Assembly (NCBI RefSeq): GCF_015354245.1
Contig: NZ_JADKYZ010000001.1
Location: forward strand, 186,001-250,000
Reading direction: 5' to 3'
DNA length: 64,000 nt
DNA from: Diaphorobacter caeni
GTDB taxonomy: Bacteria > Pseudomonadota > Gammaproteobacteria > Burkholderiales > Burkholderiaceae_C
Below the pieces are notes generated by a model. The model made no database searches and was not told where the DNA came from. It saw only the letters and a list, made by a program, of their open reading frames with translations. The position numbers were made by a program, and so were the translations under genes. Within the stretch, counting starts at the first letter, position 1; the number at the start of each line of letters is the position of its first letter. Positions 51,727 through 60,145 of this stretch are shown here, in pieces.

Positions 51727-52185
51727 ATGGCACTCAACCAACTCTCCCTGTCCCTGCAGTTCGCCAAATTCGATGATGTGGCCGAGCACCGCGCCGTGCT
51801 CTCCCGCAGCAAGGTCACGCGCTGGATCCGTCACGCGCTGGCGGTCGACGCGGAAATCACCGTGCGCATCGTCGGCACCGAAGAAGGCCAGAGCCTCAAC
51901 CGCGAATTCCGCAAGAAGGACTACGCGACCAACGTGCTCACGTTCGACTACCAGCAGGAGCCAAGCGTGATGGCCGACCTCGTGCTGTGCGCGCCCGTCG
52001 TCGAGCGCGAGGCGAAAGGGCAGAACAAGTCGCTCGAAGAGCACTACGCCCACCTGCTGGTGCACGGCACGCTGCACGCCCAGGGCTGGGACCACGAGAC
52101 CAGCACCGAAGACGCCGAGGAAATGGAAGCCTACGAAACCGACATCATGGCGGAACTGGGCTTCGAGGATCCGTACGCGAAATGA
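51727..52185 (+). CDS. ybeY: Endoribonuclease / rRNA maturation factor YbeY
   Basis: Metal-dependent RNase for 16S rRNA 3'-end maturation and 70S quality control. The 152-residue protein carries the zinc motif HGTLHAQGWDH (HGxLHxxGxDH) and the upstream LNREFRKKDYATNVLTFDY. ATG 51727 gives the normal start; a longer in-frame start lies inside ybeZ. The ybeZ-ybeY pairing is conserved in proteobacteria. Confidence 0.97.
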   Translation: MALNQLSLSLQFAKFDDVAEHRAVLSRSKVTRWIRHALAVDAEITVRIVGTEEGQSLNREFRKKDYATNVLTFDYQQEPSVMADLVLCAPVVEREAKGQNKSLEEHYAHLLVHGTLHAQGWDHETSTEDAEEMEAYETDIMAELGFEDPYAK

Positions 52186-52307
52186 GCGAGGGAGCGGCTG
52201 ACGGCGTGATGGCCATACAGCCGTACAGCTTGGCCGCTGTTAAGCAGTATTGCGTTCAGGTGGCGTAACGGGCGGCCCGAGTCGGCCTAACATGCATCCC
52301 ATGGACG

Positions 52308-52344
52308 ATGCCGCGAGTCTCCTGTCCAAAGAGACCCGCGGCAT
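52308..52344 (+). promoter_or_regulatory. Hairpin in the leader of the TSUP gene
   Basis: ATGCCGCG-AG-TCTC (52308-52321) pairs with GAGA-CC-CGCGGCAT (52331-52344) with a two-by-two internal mismatch and nine-base loop. It ends 36 bases before the permease start codon and has no T-run. Could be a leader control element or a Rho-independent remnant. Confidence 0.4.
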
Positions 52345-52380
52345 GGCCATGTAGAGTCACGACAACGAGAGACACAACGC

Positions 52381-53145
52381 ATGGATTTCTTCGCGCAATG
52401 GGGCCTGCTCCTCGCTGCGGCCTTCGTGGCCGGGGCGCTCAATTCCGTCGCCGGCGGCGGCAGCTTTCTGACCCTGCCCGCGCTGGTCTTCACCGGCGTG
52501 CCTCCGGTCATCGCCAACGCCACCGGCACCGTCGCGCTGTTCCCCGGCTATGTCGCGGGCGCCTGGGGCTTTCGCGAAGACATGCAGCCGCCGCCCGGCC
52601 TGTCGATGCGCACGGTGGTCATCACCTCGCTGATCGGCGGCATGGCAGGCGCCGCGCTGCTGCTGGTCACCCCGGACGCCGTGTTCCGCAAGGTCGTGCC
52701 CTGGCTGCTGCTCGCGGCCACCGCCATGTTCGCCTTCGGCCCCCAACTGCGCGCCTGGGCCGCCAAGGAGGCCCATCCCGGACAGACCGCATCGCCCATC
52801 AAGGGCATTCTCGGCATGCTGGCGGTCGCGGTCTACGGCGGCTATTTCAACGGCGGCCTCGGCATCCTGCTGCTCGCGCTGTTCGGCCTGCTCGGCCAGA
52901 CGAATCTGCACGCGATGAACGGCATGAAGAATCTGGTCTCGGCACTGCTGACCGCCATCGCGGTCGCCATCTACGCCGTCGGCGGACTGGTGCAATGGAA
53001 GCAGGCGCTGATCATGATGATCGCAGCCACTTTGGGTGGCTACATTGGTGCCCGTCTGGCGCGCAAGGTGCCTGCGACCTGGTTGCGATGGGGCATCGTA
53101 GCCACAGGCCTGATCATGGCCATCCTGTTCTTCATGCGGGGCTGA
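52381..53145 (+). CDS. TSUP family (TauE/SafE) membrane permease
   Basis: A 254-residue membrane protein with about seven helices, of the family moving sulfite, sulfonates, taurine or related organic anions. Both family repeats are visible: LAAAFVAGALNSVAGGGSFLTLPALVFTGVPP and, in the second half, AVAVYGGYFNGGLGILLLALFGLLG followed by LHAMNGMKNLVSALLTAIA. The last helix region is TLGGYIGARLARKVPATWLRWGIV. The ligand is not predictable. Two hundred bases separate it from ybeY. Confidence 0.92.
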   Translation: MDFFAQWGLLLAAAFVAGALNSVAGGGSFLTLPALVFTGVPPVIANATGTVALFPGYVAGAWGFREDMQPPPGLSMRTVVITSLIGGMAGAALLLVTPDAVFRKVVPWLLLAATAMFAFGPQLRAWAAKEAHPGQTASPIKGILGMLAVAVYGGYFNGGLGILLLALFGLLGQTNLHAMNGMKNLVSALLTAIAVAIYAVGGLVQWKQALIMMIAATLGGYIGARLARKVPATWLRWGIVATGLIMAILFFMRG

Positions 53146-53176
53146 CCTGATTTCTTCGCGGTGGATTGGATCGTGA

Positions 53177-53193
53177 CGCCGCCTTTGGCGGCG
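53177..53193. terminator. Short GC hairpin after the TSUP gene
   Basis: Perfect seven-base stem with a TTT loop, 31 bases after the stop. The downstream sequence is not strongly T-rich, so terminator function is only probable. Confidence 0.4.
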
Positions 53194-53459
53194 ATGGGTC
53201 CATCATTTTGGGGCGACGATATGTGCCATCCCGCGTCGTTGCGCTTCCTTGTCGTGCGCTTGCACTGATCTGCGGAAGCGACGCCTAGCGCTATGGCCCA
53301 TCTCGTCGTTGTGGTGCTTGCACGATCGCTCGCTGGGCTTCGTAGGCCCACTCCGGCTTGCCGGGCGGCCATGGAGAGGCTGCGATGAACTTGGAAAATT
53401 TCACGCGCGAAGCGCCGGCAGATGCGGCAGTGAGCGCATTCTTTGAATCACCCCCACAA

Positions 53460-53552
53460 CGGCAAGATCGCCCTTGAGACGCGACGCGCTGCCGCAGACA
53501 GTATGCCCATACGGCAAGGCTGCGCAACAAAGTATCAAGGGCGATATTGCCG
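53460..53552. repeat. 93-base fold-back element
   Basis: The arms 53460-53477 and 53535-53552 are inverted copies of 18 bases with one mismatch (core ATCGCCCTTGA). Between them GTATG-CC-CATAC forms a smaller inner hairpin, so the whole segment can fold. It ends 25 bases from the LysR stop codon. It may be a miniature mobile element remnant, an RNA gene or an extended terminator. Confidence 0.5.
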
Positions 53553-53577
53553 CCTTGAAACGATCAACGAACCAATC

Positions 53578-54471
53578 TCAAAGTGATTCAGCCTGAACGC
53601 AGGAGCGAACGGTTTCGACCAGGGCGGAGAGAAGCACCCGATCATCGGATTTGCGCCAGGCCATGATCGCGGGGGTGAGCATCTTCACGCCGCGCAGCGG
53701 AAGAAACCGCACCCCATGGATTCCCGCCTTCGCCATGCAGGCGGGCACCAGCGCCACTCCGCATCCTGTCGACACCAGCGCGACGACGGTGAGCCACTGC
53801 CTTGCGGCGTGGCTGGTGCGGGGGTGGATTCCGGCCTGATGCATGCAGGCCATCACGTTGTCGTAGTTGGCGGGCGAGACATCGCGGGAGAACATCACGA
53901 AATCCTCGCGTGCGATCTGGGTGAGTTCGATGTCGGCATTCGCCGCGAGCGGGTGGCTTGCGGGCAGGCAGGCCACCAGCACTTCGGATTCGAGCGGCAG
54001 CATGACCAGCTCGTCGGGCGGAAAGCCGATGTTGAGAAAACCCACGTCGATGTCGCCCGAGGCGAGCGCGCGCAGCTGCTCGCCGGTGGACATCTCGTGC
54101 ATGCACAGCTCGACGTTGGGCCGCGCGGTCTCGAAGGCCTTGCAGTACTGGGGCACGTTGCGGTAGACCATCGATCCGGTGATGCCAACATCCAGACGAC
54201 CTTCGGTGCCCTGGGCCACGCTGCGCACCACGTCGGCCGCGCGCTGCAGTTGCGCGAGCACCTTGCGGGCTTCCAGCAGAAACGCCTCGCCCGCAGGCGT
54301 GAGCCGCACGTGCTTGGCGTCGCGTTCGACCAGCAGCACGCCGAGGTCTTCCTCCAGCGTCTTGAGCGCCGTGGACAGCGGGGGCTGGGTGATGAACAGA
54401 CGCTGCGCCGCGCGACCGAAATGGCGTTCTTCGGCGAGCACGACAAAGTAGCGGAGCAGATGGGTTTTCAT
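53578..54471 (-). CDS. LysR family transcriptional regulator
   Basis: A 297-residue regulator with the N-terminal winged helix-turn-helix HLLRYFVVLAEERHFGRAAQRLFITQPPLSTALKTLEEDLG and a periplasmic-binding-like effector domain (GRLDVGITGSMVYRNVPQ, ASGDIDVGFLNIGFPPDELV, STGCGVALVPACMA). Starts at 54471 (MKTHLLRYF), 54489 and 54543 are all in frame; 54471 fits the usual distance to the HTH, but no start has a clear ribosome site. It follows the acyl-CoA dehydrogenase gene on the same strand, an unusual position for a LysR regulator, which is more often divergent from its targets. Its likely target is this Bug-cupin-dehydrogenase cluster. Confidence 0.9.
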   Translation of the reverse strand: MKTHLLRYFVVLAEERHFGRAAQRLFITQPPLSTALKTLEEDLGVLLVERDAKHVRLTPAGEAFLLEARKVLAQLQRAADVVRSVAQGTEGRLDVGITGSMVYRNVPQYCKAFETARPNVELCMHEMSTGEQLRALASGDIDVGFLNIGFPPDELVMLPLESEVLVACLPASHPLAANADIELTQIAREDFVMFSRDVSPANYDNVMACMHQAGIHPRTSHAARQWLTVVALVSTGCGVALVPACMAKAGIHGVRFLPLRGVKMLTPAIMAWRKSDDRVLLSALVETVRSCVQAESL

Positions 54472-54565
54472 GAACGCGATATCTTGCATCCATCCACCGG
54501 CTTTGGACACGGGCATCCAACTGGCGTTTTCCCGGACGTTCATGTGAGCGCGCTGGCCGGCGGAG

Positions 54566-55729
54566 TCAGTACGACTTGGGAAGACCCAGTACCTTTTCCG
54601 CGATGAAGTTCATGATCATCTGCGGGCTTACCGGCGCGAGGCGCGGAATCCATGATTCGCGCATGTAGCGCTCGACGTGGTATTCCTTGGCGTAACCCAT
54701 GCCGCCGAGCGTGAAGATCGCCGTCTCGCAAGCCTTGCCGCAGGCCTCGGCGCCGAGGTATTTGGCGGCGTTGGCCTCGGCTCCGCAGGGCAGGTGGCGG
54801 TCGTAGAGAAAGGCGGCCTTCTGCACCATGAGATGCGCGGATTCGAGCTGCATCCACGACAGCGCGAGCGGATGCTGTATGCCCTGATTCTTGCCGATGG
54901 GGCGGTCGAAGACGATGCGCTCGTTGGCATAGCGCGTGGCGCGGGCGAGGGCGGCGCGGCCCAGTCCCACGGCCTCCGCCGCGATCAGTATGCGCTCGGG
55001 GTTGAGTCCGTGCAGGATGTACGAAAAGCCCTTGTGTTCCTCGCCCACGCGGTCTTCGACGGGAATGCGCAGGCCGTCGATGAAGACCTGGTTGGAGTCC
55101 ACGCACTTGCGCCCGAGCTTGTCGATCTCGCGGATCTCCATGGTGCTGCGGTCGACGTCGGTGTAGAACAGGCTCAGGCCGTCCGTGCCCTGGCATTCTT
55201 CGATGGGCTTGGTGCGCGCGAGCAGCAGGATCTTGTTGGCGACCTGCGCGGTCGAGATCCACACCTTCTGGCCGTGCACGATGTAGTGGTCGCCTTGACG
55301 CTCGGCGCGGGTCTTGAGCTTGAGCGTGTTGAGCCCGGTGTTGGGCTCGGTCACGCCGAAGCAGGCCTTGTCCTTGCCTGCGATGAGCGGTGGCAGCCAG
55401 CGCTTTTTCTGCTCCTCGGTGCCGAACACCACGACTGGATGCAGGCCGAAGATGTTCATGTGCACCGCCGATGCGCCCGACAGGCCCGCGCCGGTTTCGG
55501 CAATGGTGTGCATCATCAGCGCGGCTTCGCTGATGCCGAGGCCCGCACCGCCGTATTCCTCGGGCATGGCGATGCCGAGCCAGCCGGCATCGGCCAGCGC
55601 CCTGTGAAAGTCGTCGGGAAAGCCGCCATCGCGGTCCTTCTTGAGCCAGTAGTCGTCGTCGAAGGGGTGGCACACGCGCGCGATCGCGTCGCGGATCTGC
55701 TCTTGCTGTTCGTTCAGGAGAAAGTCCAT
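54566..55729 (-). CDS. Acyl-CoA dehydrogenase family protein
   Basis: A 387-residue flavoprotein that would introduce a double bond alpha-beta to the CoA thioester. It shows the family layout: LADAGWLGIAMPEEYGGAGLGISEAALM, CFGVTEPNTGLNTLKLKTRA, the flavin/substrate motif GQKVWISTAQ, and LGGMGYAKEYHVERYMRE near the C-terminus. At the place of the usual IYEGT with the catalytic Glu the sequence reads RLAPVSPQ, so the base is missing from its common position. It starts 28 bases after the cupin stop in the same leftward run. Substrate unknown. Confidence 0.88.
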   Translation of the reverse strand: MDFLLNEQQEQIRDAIARVCHPFDDDYWLKKDRDGGFPDDFHRALADAGWLGIAMPEEYGGAGLGISEAALMMHTIAETGAGLSGASAVHMNIFGLHPVVVFGTEEQKKRWLPPLIAGKDKACFGVTEPNTGLNTLKLKTRAERQGDHYIVHGQKVWISTAQVANKILLLARTKPIEECQGTDGLSLFYTDVDRSTMEIREIDKLGRKCVDSNQVFIDGLRIPVEDRVGEEHKGFSYILHGLNPERILIAAEAVGLGRAALARATRYANERIVFDRPIGKNQGIQHPLALSWMQLESAHLMVQKAAFLYDRHLPCGAEANAAKYLGAEACGKACETAIFTLGGMGYAKEYHVERYMRESWIPRLAPVSPQMIMNFIAEKVLGLPKSY

Positions 55730-55756
55730 GGTCGGGGTTCGCTTTCGCTTTAGGGT

Positions 55757-56161
55757 TCAGGCGGGGCGGCGCACGCGCTCGGGGTTTTCGGCGTAGGGCG
55801 GGCTGTAGATCACGAGCAGCCGCACCGGCGTGTCGCTCGTCACGCGGAAGATGTGCATGCGGTCTTCGGGGAAGAAGCAGGTGTCGCCGGGCTGCATCTG
55901 AAAGCGCTCGCCCTCGATCTCGACCTCGGCCGTGCCCTCCAGCAGATAACAGGCCTGCTCCATGCCTGGGTGGGCATGCGGCAGCGCGCCGCCGCCTTTC
56001 TCGAGCGTGCCGAGCACGACCTCCATGTGTTTCGCGCCCACGTTGGCCGCGCTGACCAGCCGGCGGTTCACCGTGCCATGGTGGTTGGCGGGGCTGTAGC
56101 CCTCGACGTCCTGCTCGCGGATCAGGTATTTGCTTGTCGTGTTTGTCATGGTGCCGGTCAT
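55757..56161 (-). CDS. Cupin-domain protein
   Basis: A 134-residue single-domain cupin. Motif 1 includes ALPHAHPGMEQACYLLEGTAEVE and motif 2 PGDTCFFPEDRMHIFRV, giving the His/Glu/His metal-ligand set. Could be a small dioxygenase, isomerase or sensor. The ATG at 56161 has AAGGAG, formed by the last codons of the Bug gene, six bases upstream; the two genes are thus coupled. Longer in-frame extension into the Bug gene is not plausible. Confidence 0.85.
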   Translation of the reverse strand: MTGTMTNTTSKYLIREQDVEGYSPANHHGTVNRRLVSAANVGAKHMEVVLGTLEKGGGALPHAHPGMEQACYLLEGTAEVEIEGERFQMQPGDTCFFPEDRMHIFRVTSDTPVRLLVIYSPPYAENPERVRRPA

Positions 56162-56166
56162 GCGCG

Positions 56167-57156
56167 TCACTCCTTCTCGATGCCGGCCTGCTTGATCAGC
56201 TTGCCCCAGTAGGCGAGCTGATCGTTCACGTAGCCGGCGAATTCCTCGGGCGTCTTCGTGGGCCAGACTTCGAAGCCCACGCCCGCGAGCTGCTCGCGCA
56301 CGGCCTTGTCGGCCAGAATCACCTGCAGCTCGGCGTTGATGCGGTCCACGACCTCCTTGGGCGTGTGCGCTGGCGCGAAGATGCCGTTCCACGAGGTGAG
56401 GTCAAAGCCCGCGATCGTCTTGCCGATGGGCGGCAGATTCGGCAGCAGGCTCGAGCCTTTGGCGGCGGTCACGCCGAGCGCGCGCACGCGATCGCTTTTG
56501 ATCATGCTCCAGCTCGATCCGAGATCCGCGACGTAGACTTGGATCTGGTCGCCCATCAGGTCGGTCAACGCCTGGGGGCTCGACTTGTACGGCACCTTGG
56601 TGATCTGCAGCCTGGAGATGAATTTGATGGTCTCCAAGGCCACTTCGGAGGTGCTGTTGGGCGTGCCGTAGGAGAGCTTGTCGGGATGGGCCTTGGCGTA
56701 GTCGAGCAGTTCCTGCACGCTCTTGACCGGCAGTTTGGGACTGACCACCAGCGCGAACGGCAGCTCGCCCACGCGGGCGATCGGCGTGAAGTCCTTGATG
56801 GGGTCGTACTTGAGGCTTTTGAACAGCCACGGGTTCGCCGAGTGCGAGGTGTTCGTGGTCATGAAGAGCGTGTAGCCATCGGGCTTGGCCTTGGCCGCGA
56901 ACTGCGCGCCGATCTGCGCGCTGGCACCGGCACGGTTGTCCACGATGACCGATTGCTTGAGCCGCTCGCCGAGCTTCTGGGCGACGACGCGCGCGACCGC
57001 ATCGGTGCCGCTGCCGGCCGCGAACGGCACGACCAGCGTGATCGTGCCGGCGCCGGGGTAGGGCACCTGTGCCGACGCGAGGCCCGTGACGGCCAGGGCG
57101 CCCGCGAGCGTGGACGCCTTGAGAAGCCTGAGGAAAGCGGAACGCTGCATGAACAT
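56167..57156 (-). CDS. Bug-family tripartite tricarboxylate transporter substrate-binding protein
   Basis: A second Bug receptor in the window (329 residues), not an evident close duplicate of the first. Signal LLKASTLAGALAVTGLASAQ, then PGAGTITLVVPFAAGSGTDAVARVVAQKLGE and AKAKPDGYTLFM. PYKSSPQALTDLMGDQIQVY is the family mid-motif. It starts at ATG 57156 with AAGGAGAC nine bases upstream; MQRS at 57150 is an alternative. First gene of the run with cupin, acyl-CoA dehydrogenase and LysR, which suggests uptake and degradation of an acid (inference). Confidence 0.92.
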   Translation of the reverse strand: MFMQRSAFLRLLKASTLAGALAVTGLASAQVPYPGAGTITLVVPFAAGSGTDAVARVVAQKLGERLKQSVIVDNRAGASAQIGAQFAAKAKPDGYTLFMTTNTSHSANPWLFKSLKYDPIKDFTPIARVGELPFALVVSPKLPVKSVQELLDYAKAHPDKLSYGTPNSTSEVALETIKFISRLQITKVPYKSSPQALTDLMGDQIQVYVADLGSSWSMIKSDRVRALGVTAAKGSSLLPNLPPIGKTIAGFDLTSWNGIFAPAHTPKEVVDRINAELQVILADKAVREQLAGVGFEVWPTKTPEEFAGYVNDQLAYWGKLIKQAGIEKE

Positions 57157-57309
57157 GCTGGATGTCTCCTTGAATCCAACGCCGTGTCGTGTCTGCCATT
57201 CATTCGGCTTCCGGCGTTGGGCTCATGGTGCGCAGTTCAAGTATTCGCGTCCAATTCCTTTTGGCGAGTCAATGATTCGTTTTGGAGATGCTTGGCGAAC
57301 CCAGCGCGC

Positions 57310-60138
57310 TCAGCGCAGCAGGCTCAGGCCGGGCGGAAGGCTGTCGCCGAAGCTGCGCTTGCGGTCCTCGGCATCCATCTCCTGCACCGACCGCACGAGC
57401 TCCATCCAGCGCTCGGGCGCGCCGGACGTTCTGAGCTTGTCGAGCACGGCGGCGCGCTGGGCATCGCTCATGTCGCGCGCCCGGTCGCCGGTCATGCGGG
57501 CGATCTGCACGGCCGCGAACATCGCGGTTTCGTTTCTTCGCCAGTCCTGCGCGAGCGTGGCGTCGAGAAATTCGGAGGCAGGTCCCGGCGGCATGGTCAG
57601 ATGCGCGTTGGCCGCCACCGGCTGGCGCGCGGCGATGCGGCCGATCGCCCACCAGGTCTGCGGTGTCTCGTCCGCGCGCTTGAGGCGCGAGAGCATCCAC
57701 TGGCCCATCTCCTGGCGGTACTGCCAGGGCACGGCCTCCATCGCGGCGAAAAGGCGCAGCATGTCCTCATAGCTGCCGTGCGTGGACTTGCCCGCGCTGC
57801 GCTGCGTGGTCTGCTGCACTGCCTTCTGCATCTGGCCCGCGACGTCCTCGAGCACCTGCATCTGCTGCGCTTCGTTCAGACCTGCGGCCACGCGCCGCCA
57901 GAACACCCACCACTCGGTCCAGTTGGCCGACTCCTTGCCGTAGGCGATGCCCTGATCGTAGAGCTGCCAGATCTGCGCGATGCGCCAGTCGTCGAGCTCC
58001 GCGCCCACGCCGGGGCGCAGGCACCAACCGGCGAGATTGAGCCATACGCGCTCGTGCTCGGCGGAGCGGCGACGGCGTCTGGTGCGCGCGAGCAGCGCGT
58101 CGAACAACGCGCGCAACGCGGCCACGCACCACGACTCGCGCGGGCCGAGCACCTTCTCGATGGCCTGCCGCAGTTGGCGCACTTCCTTGGCCGTGACCTC
58201 CTTGGCCTGCGTGCCGAAGATGCGGTCGATCTGTTCGATGGCGGCGCTGAGCAGCGAGCCTGATTTCGTCGCGGAGTTCTCGTCGTCCAGTGCATCGTCG
58301 CCCGTCTGCGCGCGCAGATCGAAGGGCAGCAGCCATGGCTCCGCGCCTTCGTCGGCATTGTCGGCCGAAATGCAGCGCACCTCGAGCGTGCCCACTTCGG
58401 TCATGCAGGCCTGCAGTTGCACCTCGACCGACGTGCGTTTGGCTGCGGTATCGGAAGCGTGCAGCACGGTGGCGAGAGGCGGCAGTCTCAACCAGCCTTC
58501 GCCGTGCAGCGTGATCAGTTGCCCGGCCTGAAAGGGTTGATCGCTGAGGCTGTTGGACACGAGTTCAAAACGCACCGCCTGCCCCAGCTTGAGCGCGAAG
58601 CGCCGCCCGGTCAGCGTGATGCGTGTGCCTTCCTGCGTGCCGCGCGGCAGCAGGCACAGGCCCTGTGCGGCGGCGCCGGGTTGGCCGCGCAGCACCAGCC
58701 AGTAGCTGCGCGCCGCGCCGCCGCCGATGCGAGGCAGAGCGGCGACAGGTTGTTGGTGGTGGGCGCGGGCCGCCTGCGCCTCGTCGAGCGTCAGTCCGTA
58801 CGCCGCCGCACCGCGCGCCACGGCCCAGTCGGGATGCGGGTTGTGCAGCACGCGCACGGCGCTGCCGCGCCATTGCTGGAGCTGTGCGGTGAGCCGTTCG
58901 ACCAGCGCATGGGCATGGAAAACGCCGCCGTTGAGCAGCACGGTGTCGGGCAGTTCGCCTGCCGCGTGCTGCGAGAGAAACTGCGCCAGATGCCGCGAGA
59001 TGGCCGCATCGGCGGGATAGGGCAGGCCGAAGCCGCGCAGCGCTCCCTGGCGTTTGGCGGGCGCATCGCCGATGGCCGCCAGCGGCAGAAAGCCTTCGAC
59101 GATCCACGAGCGTACGTCCTCGCGCGTCAGCACGGCCGAGCGCGTCTGCGCCATCAGGCGCGAGCCGCTGCCGAGCAGGGTGACAGTGACCGTCGCGGGC
59201 GCTTGCTCGGCCAGCAGCTGGATCTTCGCGATGCGGCAGCGCTGCACGAGCTGCGCAAAGCGCGTGGCGGGCAGGCGCTGTTCGCCGGGAGCGAAAAACT
59301 GCGGCTCGAGGCGGTGCGCGAGCGCCAGATCCATGTTGTCGCCGCCGAGCATGAGATGCTCGCCGACGGCGATGCGGTTGAGCGCGGGCTGCGCGTCGGC
59401 ATCGGGGGATGGCTCCACGCGGATCAGCGTGAGGTCGGTGGTGCCGCCGCCCACGTCGACGACGAGCACCAGTCTGCTGTCCTTGAGCTGCGCCTTGAGC
59501 TGCTCGCCCTGCAGCACCAGCCAGTCGTGAAACGCGGCCTTGGGTTCTTCGAGCAGACGCACCTGCGGCAGACCGGCGAGCCTTGCGGCCTCCAGCGTCA
59601 GGGCGCGCGCGCCTTCGTCAAACGATGCGGGCACCGTGAGCACGACGATCTGCCGCGCGAGCGGCGCGTCGGGGTGCGCGGCATCCCACGCGGCCTTCAC
59701 ATGGGCGAGATAGCTGGCGGATGCGGTGACGGGCGAAATCTTGTGCACGTCCTCCGCAGCGCCCCAGGGCAGGATCGCCGCGCTGCGGTCCACGCCCGTG
59801 TGCGAGAGCCAGCTCTTGGCGCTGGCCACAAGGCGCGACGGCACGGCCGCGCCCAGATCGCGCGCCCAGCGGCCGACGACGGCGGGAGTGGCGGCACTCG
59901 CGTCCATGGTGGGCCAGGGCTTCTGCCATGCGGCCTCGCCGAGTTCACCGACGGCCCCGTGATAGCGCACCGAGGGCAGCAGCGGCTGCGCGGAAATCTC
60001 GTCCGGCGCGGTGCGCTGCGGGATCTGCAGCAGTTCGATGCCGACGCCGGCATCCGTCAACGAAACCGAGGCGGCCACCGTGTTGCTGGTGCCGAGGTCG
60101 ATGCCGACGACATGGGTCGCTGCAGGTACGGTGGTCAT
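57310..60138 (-). CDS. Large Hsp70-like ATPase with C-terminal DUF3731-type domain
   Basis: A 942-residue protein, last gene of the double-Hsp70 operon. The N-terminal actin-like ATPase has phosphate 1 VVGIDLGTSNTVAAS, phosphate 2 VLVVDVGGGTTDLTLI and the adenosine region LLNGGVFHAHALVERL. It is followed by a substrate-domain-like section and a long helical C-terminus (RQLRQAIEKVLGPRESW, VWLNLAGWCLRPGVG, GRIAARQPVAANAH) that resembles DUF3731. Both partners share SAKSWLSHTGVDRSAAILP-like and LGGDNMDLALA segments found neither in DnaK nor HscA. It starts seven bases after the preceding gene's stop. Not DnaK: no DnaJ or GrpE gene nearby and the lid is replaced. Confidence 0.87.
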   Translation of the reverse strand: MTTVPAATHVVGIDLGTSNTVAASVSLTDAGVGIELLQIPQRTAPDEISAQPLLPSVRYHGAVGELGEAAWQKPWPTMDASAATPAVVGRWARDLGAAVPSRLVASAKSWLSHTGVDRSAAILPWGAAEDVHKISPVTASASYLAHVKAAWDAAHPDAPLARQIVVLTVPASFDEGARALTLEAARLAGLPQVRLLEEPKAAFHDWLVLQGEQLKAQLKDSRLVLVVDVGGGTTDLTLIRVEPSPDADAQPALNRIAVGEHLMLGGDNMDLALAHRLEPQFFAPGEQRLPATRFAQLVQRCRIAKIQLLAEQAPATVTVTLLGSGSRLMAQTRSAVLTREDVRSWIVEGFLPLAAIGDAPAKRQGALRGFGLPYPADAAISRHLAQFLSQHAAGELPDTVLLNGGVFHAHALVERLTAQLQQWRGSAVRVLHNPHPDWAVARGAAAYGLTLDEAQAARAHHQQPVAALPRIGGGAARSYWLVLRGQPGAAAQGLCLLPRGTQEGTRITLTGRRFALKLGQAVRFELVSNSLSDQPFQAGQLITLHGEGWLRLPPLATVLHASDTAAKRTSVEVQLQACMTEVGTLEVRCISADNADEGAEPWLLPFDLRAQTGDDALDDENSATKSGSLLSAAIEQIDRIFGTQAKEVTAKEVRQLRQAIEKVLGPRESWCVAALRALFDALLARTRRRRRSAEHERVWLNLAGWCLRPGVGAELDDWRIAQIWQLYDQGIAYGKESANWTEWWVFWRRVAAGLNEAQQMQVLEDVAGQMQKAVQQTTQRSAGKSTHGSYEDMLRLFAAMEAVPWQYRQEMGQWMLSRLKRADETPQTWWAIGRIAARQPVAANAHLTMPPGPASEFLDATLAQDWRRNETAMFAAVQIARMTGDRARDMSDAQRAAVLDKLRTSGAPERWMELVRSVQEMDAEDRKRSFGDSLPPGLSLLR

Positions 60139-60145
60139 TGCAAGA

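Larger units (their letters stand above)
53146..53577. other. Noncoding region with fold-back structures
   Basis: About 430 bases between the TSUP gene and the LysR gene, which converge. It holds a short hairpin (CGCCGCC-TTT-GGCGGCG, 53177-53193) that may end the TSUP transcript, and a larger inverted repeat at 53460-53552. Short frames on both strands (53249-53446, 53291-53530) have no ribosome site and no recognisable product; decayed coding sequence cannot be excluded. Confidence 0.6.

Noticed and set aside
53249-53446. Small frame in the TSUP-LysR gap
   Set aside because: No ribosome site, odd composition, overlaps another unsupported frame on the other strand.
53460-53552. Possible integron attC site
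   Set aside because: Size is compatible but the GTTRRRY/RYYYAAC core sites are missing and no integrase or cassette is nearby.
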